Shown here in pieces: positions 1-6,300 of a DNA stretch of 6,460 nt. Source of the stretch: an uncultured Bdellovibrio sp. (lineage in GTDB: Bacteria; Bdellovibrionota; Bdellovibrionia; Bdellovibrionales; Bdellovibrionaceae). The translations under genes and the position numbers were made by a program. Each line of letters begins with the position of its first letter. The stretch's first letter is position 1. A model generated the notes under the pieces. The model worked only from the letters and a program-made list of their open reading frames with translations. It searched no databases and had not been told where the DNA came from. The stretch covers positions 1-6,460 of the forward strand of contig CAMLRE010000130.1 of NCBI GenBank assembly GCA_946482355.1, written 5' to 3'.

Positions 1-61
1 CACATGGATTGTCAGGTATACGACGATTGATAATTTTGATTTTTGTTTAATTCCCCACATA

Positions 62-77
62 GTATGCCCCCGCATAT
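62..77. repeat. Short inverted repeat with C4/G4 loop
   Basis: TATGC (63-67) and GCATA (72-76) are perfect reverse complements separated by CCCC, and a G-T wobble at 62/77 extends the stem. It lies in the non-coding left flank, well past the end of the Uup-type gene. It is short enough to be chance; no function can be assigned. Confidence 0.3.
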
Positions 78-101
78 GGGAGCAAATTACTACAGATTTA
101 G

Positions 102-128
102 AGGCTTCACAGAGGTAAAATGAAGCTT
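102..128. repeat. Inverted repeat, 8-bp arms, left flank
   Basis: AGGCTTCA (102-109) pairs with TGAAGCTT (121-128), with one G-T wobble, around an 11-base loop. The loop contains AGAGG, which resembles a ribosome binding site, but the ATG at 120 opens only a four-codon frame. On the minus strand this would be a second hairpin downstream of the Uup-type gene, about 85 bases after its stop, without a T run after it. It may be a transcript-end structure or nothing. Confidence 0.3.
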
Positions 129-175
129 AAGTAAAACATTCTGAACTGTAACTAATTTTGACACCGCATCCAGCG

Positions 176-199
176 TTAAAGCTCTATAGCGGCTTTTAA
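176..199 (-). terminator. Weak candidate terminator hairpin of the Uup-type gene
   Basis: TTAAAGC (176-182) pairs with GCTTTTAA (192-199), with one bulged base and a 9-base loop. It begins about 12 bases past the stop codon of the minus-strand ABC-F gene, where a transcript end is expected. The stem is AT-rich and no clear T tract follows on the minus strand, so a proper intrinsic terminator is doubtful. Confidence 0.25.
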
Positions 200-210
200 A
201 TCAAAAGTGT

Positions 211-2061
211 TTAGCCCTTTAGCTTAGCTTCTAAGAGCTGCCAGCGCTCATACATCTGTGCCACCTCAGCTTCAAGGTTTGCAGACAGTGAAGTCAGCTC
301 TTGCAGTTTACTGTAGTTAGCTTGGTTTTCAGGATTCGCTAACTCAGTTTGGACCTTTGTTAATTCTTCTTCTTTGATGGCGATGTTTTTTTCGATATTT
401 TCGTATTCAAGAGTTTCTTTATACGAAAGTTTTTTATTCGAACTAGAGCCTGTTTTAGCAGGAGCTTCCTGAGCCTGTTTTAAAGCGGCTTCTGTAGCGG
501 CTTTTCCGGCTCTGCGGTTTTCTTCGCCTTCTTGGCGGTACCAGGTTTCCCACTGGTAATAATCAGCAAATTTAATGATTTCGCCTTTTTCGTTTTCAGT
601 AAAAGCCCAAAGTTCGTTTGAGTTTTGATCTAAGAAAAAACGATCATGCGATACTAAGATTACAGCGCCCGGGTAGTCGGCTAAGCACTCAGATAAAACA
701 TCTAATGTTTCAACGTCTAAGTCATTTGTGGGCTCATCCAGAATTAAAACATGCGCCGAAGTTAACATTAATTTCGCCAGTAACAGGCGGCTTTGTTCGC
801 CCCCTGAAAGTTTTGAAACGGGCATATCCATTTGAAAACCATTAAAGTGAAAGCGGCTTAAGTAACTTCTGGCAAAAACCGGTGAACCCGCTAAATGCAC
901 ATAATCACCCTCAGGGCAGATCACTTTTAAAACTGAAACATTTTGGTTAAGTGTTTCTTTACCTTGTTCAAAATAGTTAATCTGAATATCCGGATTTACA
1001 AACACTTCACCGGATGTGGCTTGTTCTTTGCCTAACATCAATTTAATAAGTGTCGACTTACCACAGCCGTTAGCACCTAATAAACCAATGCGCGCTTTAG
1101 GGCGCACTAAGCCTGATAAATTTGAAAATAAATTGCGGCCCGTAAAACTTTTGCTGACTTTAGTAAGTTCAACTAAACGTTTTGGTGTATTGCCGGTTCC
1201 CGCCGAAAAATCGAAATCCGCTTTACGCAGTTGATTTTTATTTTCTAAATTTTTAACTTCATCAATTAATTCATGTGCACGGTTTTGGCGGGCTTTTTGT
1301 TTTGTTAAACGAGCCTGCGGGCCACGGGCTAACCAGGCTTTTTCGATTAACATCGTATTACGCTTTTTTTCTTCTAAACGGCGTTGGCTATCTAAAAGCA
1401 TTTGTTTTGTTTCTAAGTATTTAGCGTAATCGCCGTAAGACTTAATCAATCCATCCGGGTTACGGGGATCTAAATCAAAAATCGCATTACAGGTATTTTG
1501 TAAAAACGCACGGTCATGGGTTACGATAAAAAATGAAACCTGATTTTCATTGGCGATAAAATCTTCAAGCCATAAAATACTTTGAATATCTAAGTGATTC
1601 GTTGGCTCATCCAGCATAAGTAAAGTCGGGCGTTTCATTAATTCGCGCGCTAAGGCTACACGTTTTTGCCAGCCACCTGATAAAGTGCCGACATCGGTGT
1701 TTTCGCCTTCAGCCATTTCGTCTAAAGAAAGTTTTGTGATCAGTTCAAACGCGTGCGCGATATTCACACCATCGTAAGGATCATCAGTGACTTCAACTAA
1801 TGTTTCGTAAATAGATTTACCAGCTTCTAAAACCGGTTTTTGTTCTAAGTAACCAAGACGTAAACTGTTTGAAAAAGACAGCTGTCCTGAATCAGGTTTC
1901 ATTTTACCACTTAGAATTTTAAGTAATGTTGATTTTCCGGCGCCGTTTGGGCCCACTAAACCAATTTTTTGTTCGGTATCGATTGCAAACGAGATCGAGT
2001 CGAAAAGATTTTTAGATGCAAATGCTTTGGAAATTTGAAATGCCGAGATTAATGTAGCCAC
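211..2061 (-). CDS. uup: ABC-F family ATPase, Uup type
   Basis: This is a soluble cytoplasmic tandem ATPase with no membrane segment. Known ABC-F proteins bind the ribosomal E site and adjust the P-site tRNA; E. coli Uup also affects DNA-intermediate stability and transposon excision. Numbered from the GTG at 2061 (616 residues; E. coli Uup is about 635), domain 1 has Walker A GPNGAGKST at 37-45, signature LSGGWQ at 127-132 and LDEPTNHLD with catalytic Glu152. A basic helical linker with AWLARGPQARLTKQKAR follows, as in Uup. Domain 2 has GANGCGKST at 329-337, LSGGEQ at 418-423 and LDEPTNDLD with Glu443. After a low-complexity Ala/Lys/Ser hinge, residues about 545-616 form a charged coiled coil like the Uup C-terminal DNA-binding domain, which favours Uup over EttA or YbiT. 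All ATPase motifs look intact. Upstream in-frame starts exist (ATG 2097, TTG 2124), but family similarity begins at ATLISAFQISKAF, right after the GTG. No start has a good ribosome binding site. Uup assignment is about 85% sure; ABC-F is near certain. Confidence 0.9.
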   Translation of the reverse strand: MATLISAFQISKAFASKNLFDSISFAIDTEQKIGLVGPNGAGKSTLLKILSGKMKPDSGQLSFSNSLRLGYLEQKPVLEAGKSIYETLVEVTDDPYDGVNIAHAFELITKLSLDEMAEGENTDVGTLSGGWQKRVALARELMKRPTLLMLDEPTNHLDIQSILWLEDFIANENQVSFFIVTHDRAFLQNTCNAIFDLDPRNPDGLIKSYGDYAKYLETKQMLLDSQRRLEEKKRNTMLIEKAWLARGPQARLTKQKARQNRAHELIDEVKNLENKNQLRKADFDFSAGTGNTPKRLVELTKVSKSFTGRNLFSNLSGLVRPKARIGLLGANGCGKSTLIKLMLGKEQATSGEVFVNPDIQINYFEQGKETLNQNVSVLKVICPEGDYVHLAGSPVFARSYLSRFHFNGFQMDMPVSKLSGGEQSRLLLAKLMLTSAHVLILDEPTNDLDVETLDVLSECLADYPGAVILVSHDRFFLDQNSNELWAFTENEKGEIIKFADYYQWETWYRQEGEENRRAGKAATEAALKQAQEAPAKTGSSSNKKLSYKETLEYENIEKNIAIKEEELTKVQTELANPENQANYSKLQELTSLSANLEAEVAQMYERWQLLEAKLKG

Positions 2062-2149
2062 AGCATCAAAGGTATCAGCAAAAAGCACAGTACGCATGCA
2101 ATTTATTGTTTCAACAAAAAACAAACAAACCTAGACCATGAAAGTGTTG

Positions 2150-2179
2150 ATAATCAGGCAGTTCTCGGAATTTGTGCAA
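2150..2179 (-). promoter_or_regulatory. Candidate promoter for the Uup-type gene
   Basis: Read on the minus strand, TTGCAC (2179-2174) and GATTAT (2155-2150) are separated by 18 bases, a weak sigma-70-like pair (3/6 and 4/6 matches). Transcription would start near 2142 and leave an untranslated leader of about 80 bases before the GTG start. AT-rich tracts at 2194-2218 lie just upstream and could act as an UP element. This is inferred from sequence alone. Confidence 0.3.
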
Positions 2180-2225
2180 CAGAAGTAATCAGCAAAAAAT
2201 TTAGGTAAAGAAAAAAAATGCGATG

Positions 2226-2256
2226 TTGAGATTTCTTAAAATGGATTCCCAATTAT
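2226..2256 (+). promoter_or_regulatory. Candidate promoter for the receiver/HPF-like operon
   Basis: TTGAGA (2226-2231, 5/6 match to the -35 consensus) is followed after 19 bases by AATTAT (2251-2256, 4/6 match to the -10 consensus). The spacer is longer than the ideal 17. Two A tracts (2194-2199 and 2211-2218), spaced about 17 bases apart, lie just upstream and could serve as an UP element. The leader before ATG 2315 would be about 50 bases. Another weak -10-like TAAAAT at 2237-2242 has no matching -35. Confidence 0.3.
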
Positions 2257-2289
2257 CGCAAAAGCTGTGTGGTCTCATTATTTCATTAC

Positions 2290-2300
2290 ATTTCAGAAAT
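2290..2300. promoter_or_regulatory. 11-bp palindrome just upstream of the Shine-Dalgarno
   Basis: ATTTC-A-GAAAT is a perfect dyad with a single central base, ending two bases before the AAGGAGGG of the receiver gene. A TCATTA direct repeat (2275-2280 and 2283-2288, period 8) sits beside it. The position suits a repressor site or an RNA element in the leader. In AT-rich DNA such a short palindrome can arise by chance. Confidence 0.25.
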
Positions 2301-2302
2301 AC

Positions 2303-2310
2303 AAGGAGGG
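2303..2310 (+). promoter_or_regulatory. Strong Shine-Dalgarno deciding the receiver-gene start
   Basis: AAGGAGGG lies 4 bases before ATG 2315, a near-perfect complement to the 3' end of 16S rRNA. The frame is open further upstream to a GTG at 2267, which has no such site, so the ATG at 2315 is the clear start. It is the strongest ribosome binding site in the window. Confidence 0.85.
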
Positions 2311-2314
2311 CTGT

Positions 2315-2842
2315 ATGGGTGAATTGGATTATCTTCATTATATCGAGAATGAGTCATTATTAGAGGCCGGAGTGCCGTATAAAAAGAACCTAGATGAAAA
2401 CTTCATGAATGTTTCGCCGCACAAGCAAAAACTCAGCGTGTTAATCGTTGAGGATGATTTTGCGATGCAACCCATCTGGGAAAGTGTCTTAAGAGAGGTA
2501 TCCCCGCAGGTCTCTATTAAATGGTCTAAATCTGAAGAAGGGGCCGAGATTTTAATGAATCAAAAAATCACCCAGGATCAGGATTTCGATTTAGTGATCG
2601 CTGATATTTACCTTTCAGGTTTTAAAACCGGAATCGATTTATGGGAGAAATACCGTTTTAGCGATTCTTTATTTTTATTCACAAGTTCTATGGGAATTAA
2701 AGAATTCGCCAATGTAATTAAAAAATATGAAAATGACTACGTTCCGTTTTTTATGAAAAAACCGATTAAAAAAGCCGTAGCCGTTGAAACTATCAAAGCG
2801 ATGTTATCGTTTAAGAAATTCTTAATTTATAAATCGCATTAG
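2315..2842 (+). CDS. Stand-alone response-regulator receiver domain protein
   Basis: This 175-residue cytoplasmic protein consists of a short N-terminal extension (about residues 1-38, rich in acidic and aromatic residues) and one receiver (REC) domain (about 40-165). Canonical REC features are visible: LIVEDD with acidic pair Asp47/Asp48 for Mg2+ binding, phospho-acceptor Asp97 in VIADIYLSG, the switch Thr123 or Ser124 in FLFTSS, and Lys149-Pro150 in FMKKP. It should therefore accept phosphate from a histidine kinase. No DNA-binding, enzymatic or other output domain follows; the protein ends about 25 residues after the KP motif with a basic, hydrophobic tail. Such single-domain receivers act through protein contacts, as CheY and Spo0F do. 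No kinase gene is in the window. The neighbour 26 bases downstream encodes an HPF-like protein and is the obvious candidate partner or co-regulated product. The function of the N-terminal extension is unknown. Confidence 0.9.
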   Translation: MGELDYLHYIENESLLEAGVPYKKNLDENFMNVSPHKQKLSVLIVEDDFAMQPIWESVLREVSPQVSIKWSKSEEGAEILMNQKITQDQDFDLVIADIYLSGFKTGIDLWEKYRFSDSLFLFTSSMGIKEFANVIKKYENDYVPFFMKKPIKKAVAVETIKAMLSFKKFLIYKSH

Positions 2843-2859
2843 TCGCGTCACAGGCGCGA
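2843..2859 (+). promoter_or_regulatory. Intergenic hairpin touching the second gene's Shine-Dalgarno
   Basis: TCGCGTC (2843-2849) pairs with GGCGCGA (2853-2859), including one T-G wobble, around the 3-base loop ACA. It begins immediately after the TAG stop of the receiver gene, and its last two bases belong to the GAGGAG ribosome binding site (2858-2863) of the next gene. It could reduce translation of that gene unless ribosomes finishing the first gene melt it, i.e. translational coupling. The pairing is seen directly; the role is inferred. Confidence 0.45.
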
Positions 2860-2868
2860 GGAGCACGT

Positions 2869-3174
2869 ATGTTCGAAGATATTGCCTACAGTAAATTCTC
2901 AGTCAGTATGGAAATGGATGAATACGCCCAACGTTTAGTTCACTACATTAAACAACACACCTCTCCGGAATGTCAGATTAGTCTTTCAATTGAAAAACAT
3001 TTGGGAGAATTTAATGCCGTTACCTTTATTCGTGGATTAAGGTTTGAAGCGATTATAGATAACAAGGCTTCAAATTTTTTTGAGGTCATTGACAAAGTCA
3101 AAAGCGACTTCAATCACCGCATAGAACGTCTTCAGGGCGGTCACGGAGCCGTTTGCCCTTCTGTCTCATTTTGA
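2869..3174 (+). CDS. Small protein resembling ribosome hibernation factor HPF/RaiA
   Basis: This 101-residue soluble protein starts at ATG 2869 with GAGGAG 5 bases upstream. The predicted order of elements is a short strand (about 8-15), a helix (17-31), three strands (about 36-43, 48-55, 57-64) and a long helix (68-89), the beta-alpha-beta-beta-beta-alpha order of the S30AE/HPF family. The pattern ISLSIEK...FNAVTFI...FEAIIDN...FFEVIDKVKSDFNHRIERL matches the HPF layout of VEK, a strand ending FxA, then Y/F-xx-hydrophobic-D and a charged helix. Family members block the decoding and tRNA sites of resting 70S ribosomes or help form 100S dimers. The N-terminal strand lacks the usual ITG-type sequence, so it is a divergent member at best, and the short length means no RaiA- or long-HPF-type C-terminal domain. 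The tail after 90 (GGHGAVCPSVSF) is overprinted by an RNA hairpin. It lies 26 bases after the receiver gene and is probably co-transcribed. The gene is near certain; the HPF assignment is about even odds. Confidence 0.8.
   Translation: MFEDIAYSKFSVSMEMDEYAQRLVHYIKQHTSPECQISLSIEKHLGEFNAVTFIRGLRFEAIIDNKASNFFEVIDKVKSDFNHRIERLQGGHGAVCPSVSF
3134..3159 (+). promoter_or_regulatory. Alternative hairpin competing with the stop-codon hairpin
   Basis: AGGGC (3134-3138) can pair with GCCCT (3155-3159), with GG 3139-3140 and CC 3149-3150 possibly stacking inside. GCCCT is also the left arm of the stronger hairpin at 3151-3186, so the two structures exclude each other, the arrangement used by antiterminator/terminator pairs. 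It lies fully inside coding sequence, so translating ribosomes would disrupt it. This structure is much the weaker of the two. Confidence 0.25.
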
Positions 3175-3186
3175 GATAGGGCAAAC
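3151..3186 (+). terminator. Strong hairpin spanning the HPF-like stop codon
   Basis: GTTTGCCCT (3151-3159) pairs perfectly with AGGGCAAAC (3178-3186). After a 3-base bulge (3160-3162), GTCTCA (3163-3168) pairs with TGAGAT (3172-3177) around a TTT loop, giving 15 paired positions. The TGA stop (3172-3174) lies in the inner stem. It is placed to end the operon transcript or protect its 3' end. No T run follows, so it is not a classical intrinsic terminator; it may work with Rho, act as a stability element, or pause the polymerase. Confidence 0.55.
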
Positions 3187-3188
3187 AA

Positions 3189-3218
3189 TGCGGCGAGTAT
3201 GACGACAGTGTCGCCGTA
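3189..3218. repeat. Second dyad downstream of the operon, with internal palindrome
   Basis: TGCGGCGA (3189-3196) pairs with TCGCCGTA (3211-3218), with one wobble, leaving a 14-base loop. Inside lies CGACAGTGTCG (3203-3213), a perfect 5-bp dyad around one central base that overlaps the right arm. It starts three bases after the stop-codon hairpin, so it may be the second part of a tandem 3' structure; alternatively the palindrome could be a protein binding site. No T tract follows. Confidence 0.35.
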
Positions 3219-3250
3219 AGTTGTCGTTATCAAATTCGTGTAAAGAGCAA

Positions 3251-3273
3251 AGGTAGTTTTGTTTACCTAAAAT
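3251..3273 (+). promoter_or_regulatory. Possible upstream region of the large exported-protein gene
   Basis: The 136-base stretch from 3219 to 3354 is AT-rich and must contain the promoter if the large gene is transcribed separately. TAAAAT at 3268-3273 is a 5/6 match to a -10 box, but there is no convincing -35 at the right distance. A 5-bp AGGTA/TACCT inverted repeat (3251-3255 and 3264-3268) abuts it. This is a weak candidate. Confidence 0.15.
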
Positions 3274-3310
3274 ATTCTGTATTCGTTTTCGCATCTCAAT
3301 TTTAAACGTT

Positions 3311-3337
3311 AACAGCTGTAAAAGCTGGCCTGTTTTT
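3311..3337 (+). promoter_or_regulatory. Leader hairpin followed by a T run before the large gene
   Basis: CAGCT (3313-3317) pairs with AGCTG (3323-3327) around loop GTAAA; alternatively, AACAG (3311-3315) can pair with CTGTT (3330-3334). TTTTT (3333-3337) follows 18 bases before ATG 3355. A hairpin plus T run in a leader could be a weak terminator or attenuator, but the stem is short and AT-containing. No strong Shine-Dalgarno is present; GAAG at 3339-3342 is distant from the start. Confidence 0.2.
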
Positions 3338-3354
3338 CGAAGTAGATATTGTTT

Positions 3355-6300
3355 ATGAAAAAAACAATCAAAACTTCAATCGGTGTTTTATTTGCTTTAA
3401 CGGTTCTTTCACAAACTGTATCAGCACAAAATCATTCGTTGCTGTCACCACAGCATAATCAAACATCCGAACGCTTTACCGCGCAAAATTTAAAAACTAG
3501 CGGAAGCTTTGATTTAGCAAAGATTAACCAATTTATCGAACGCTTACAGGTTGAAAAAAAATCTTTAGCCAATGATATGTACGAAACTAAAATCATCGAA
3601 AAATTAGAACTTGAGATCGAATCACATAAAGACGCGATCAAATCGGCTAAAAAAGAATTAGACGAAAATAAATCAAAATACATTATCGCTTATGACCAAT
3701 ATCTTATTCCTAAAATGATGGCCCTACGTGATTGCGTAGCCCAGCACCGCCCACAGTTTATGTGCGAAGGTATTATGGATCAGTTTTTAGATGGTTATGC
3801 TGGGTTTTACTTACCGGAAGCTCCTCGTAATATCTTTCACCAAGACTTAGATGTTTTATTTATCGGTAAAAACTTTTTCGGTTATACTTATAAACGTCAC
3901 GACAATAAAGTTGAAGCGGCTAACTTAAAAATTGAATCTGAAAATTTAGCCAGAACAAAAGCCTGCTTACCTGAAGTGCGTGTAAACGACCTGTTAGACC
4001 AAGTTCAAATCGCGAAGCTTAAAGCTTGTAACGTTGATATTTCAATCTACAACCCGGCTGAAGAATCACTAGTCAGAAAACAAACTCCAGAAGTGATGGC
4101 TGAAGCTAAAGATCGCCATGCAGACTGGTTTCCGAATGAAAATGAAATCATCTATTTCAAAAAGGTAAAATTCTCAAGCGCCGGTTCTCCTAAAATGGAA
4201 GGTGAATTTGAGCGTAACGGTGAAGACATTGATGTAAAAATCAAAATGGGTCATGAAACACATGTTGAAATCACGTCATCTATTTTAGGTAAAATGATTG
4301 GTATGTTTCAAGATACCTCTGTTATGCGTAAAACATTACGTGTGTATTTTAAAGGTGATACAGATTACGATGCGTTTAAAGCGCAATGGAAACGTAAGTA
4401 CTCAGGTTTAAACAAAGAGCTTTCATCATTTGTTTTAGATTACGGACGTGATGGTCATGGTAACTATGTGACATTACAAGATGTGCAGTTATCTATTAAT
4501 GACCCTAAGTTTTTACGTATTGCTCCTTATGATCCAGCCGGTTGGGATTTACCGAACCGCCGCGAACACCGTGCGCAGATTTTATGGTTTGGTTTAGTGA
4601 ATATGATCGACTCAAAAACGGGTAATCATATGTTGTTATTAGAACAAACGCCAAAAGGCTTGGTGCCACGTTACTCAATGCAAGACGTGGGTTATTCATT
4701 ACAATTTCAAATTAATCCGCTACGCCCACTTGAAATGTTACGTTCGGCCCAGTCTTGGGGGGTAAACACGTATGATCATACGTTCTTAGATTGGTCGGCA
4801 GATAAAATTCATATTAACTGGGCTGATATTTTATTTAACCGTGATCGTTTTAACACAACAACTTACGCCGATCTTAAATGGATGGCGCGCAAAATCGCTA
4901 AACTTAGCCATGATGATATCAAGTACGCGGTAAAAAGCGCTGAGTTTCCACCAGAGATCGAAGATTTATATATTCATAAAATCACAAACCGCCGTAATGA
5001 AATCGTGCGCGCTTTTGATTTAACAGCTGAATTTAATTTATATCCGGTAGTCGATTTTAAAACTTATAGCCCGAGCAAAAAAGTTAAAAACGGTGATGTG
5101 GTTGTTAGTCACTTTGATGGTTACGTTAGTTACGAATTACCTCGTAATACGTTATTGCCATTTATTCTTCAGGGGGCCGCTTCATTTGTAAAGCTTGAAG
5201 CTTTAGATAAACAACTTAAAGCCAAAGTTGCTAATGATATTTCAGTTGGCTATCAGTCAGAAAGCCTTGGTAAAGTTCTTAACGTTAAAGATATCACAGG
5301 TGGTATCGGTTTAGAACTGACTCGTGTGGTTGAAATCAATAACCAATATGTTATGCGCGGCGATCAGTCGCAAGGCTTTGTGGTGAAAGACCGCTTTGCT
5401 GTTGAGATCAATGTAGGCTCTTCAATTTTCACTACTTTAAAAGGCTTATTTCCAGATCAGTTAGCCGTGAACGGAAACATCAAAGTTTGGCGCCGTGAAT
5501 TTGAATTTATTCACTTTGCAAACACTTGGCTTGAAGGTTACAAAAGCCCGGTAAAATTATTTAAATTTATTCCGCACTGGAAAGCTTGCATCGTTGAATG
5601 CATCGATCGAGGCGAAGTTTTAAAAATCTCTGACAGCTATGGTATTTCAGCTGGGGCTAAAGTTCCGGTAGGGGCTGTGGCCGGTGTGCCATTAACATTA
5701 GGAGCTAGTGTATTTTGGCAAAACTCAAAACCAACATACTTTTCACGCGATCATTTTAACCAGCTAATCATTTACGAAGCTGAAAACACAATGTTTGGCT
5801 ATTCAGCCACAGCGGGTTTAGATGCGGGATTAGATTTAATTTTATTTAACCTTCCGTTTCTAGAATTTAGTAAAACATCGTATTTCTACGATCATAAATC
5901 GGCGTTATACAGATTCTCGGCCCCTCAGTCGGTAGAAAATTTTAATGTGTTAGAACAAATGCGTGCTAAAGAAGAGCGCGAGCTATTAAGCCGTTATCTA
6001 GAATCTGGTGATAGTGACCCGTTGGTTTTATCGAAAAAAGATTTAGATATTAAAGCCAAAGGCGAAACTAAAAAATCGGCGTTTAGCTTTTTATTCTTAT
6101 TCAAAAAAGAAAAAGCGACCGGATATTCAAAAGCCACAGTTAAAACATCAAACAAAGAAGTAAGAAACTTTCAGCGTTACAGCCGCGAAGAATCAAGCTT
6201 GTTTGGTGCCGATAAGGCCGTGCTATTAATTGATAAAATGGCCACAGTGGTTTCAAAAGATACGACAAATATCGCCATTGAAATCGACGAAGCTGAACCA

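Noticed and set aside
1..30. Open frame entering from the left edge and ending at TGA 28-30
   Set aside because: Only nine codons are visible; it cannot be told from random sequence.
120..134. Four-codon frame after an AGAGG sequence
   Set aside because: Too short for a gene; the AGAGG lies in a hairpin loop and is likely chance.
618..845. Plus-strand open frame of 75 codons
   Set aside because: It lies entirely antisense to the second ATPase domain of the Uup-type gene, whose motifs are intact, and has no recognisable product.
1016..1234. Plus-strand open frame of 72 codons
   Set aside because: It is antisense to the conserved Walker A region of the Uup-type gene; a coding shadow.
2138..2188. 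16-codon frame starting ATG AAA GTG TTG in the divergent promoter region
   Set aside because: It has no ribosome binding site and overlaps the candidate promoter of the Uup-type gene; too short to support.
2267..2314. GTG-started N-terminal extension of 16 residues for the receiver protein
   Set aside because: AAGGAGGG at 2303-2310 lies within it, correctly spaced for ATG 2315, and the extra residues look like untranslated leader.
2241..2363. 40-codon frame overlapping the start of the receiver gene in another frame
   Set aside because: It has no Shine-Dalgarno before ATG 2241 and would overlap the very strong start at 2315; a leader-peptide role cannot be supported.
3459..3683. Minus-strand open frame of 74 codons rich in Ser and Phe
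   Set aside because: It is antisense to the helical N-terminal part of the large exported protein; the composition is what reversed Glu/Lys codons give.
4505..4699. Minus-strand open frame of 64 codons
   Set aside because: It is antisense to the large continuous frame, with no similarity or ribosome binding site seen.
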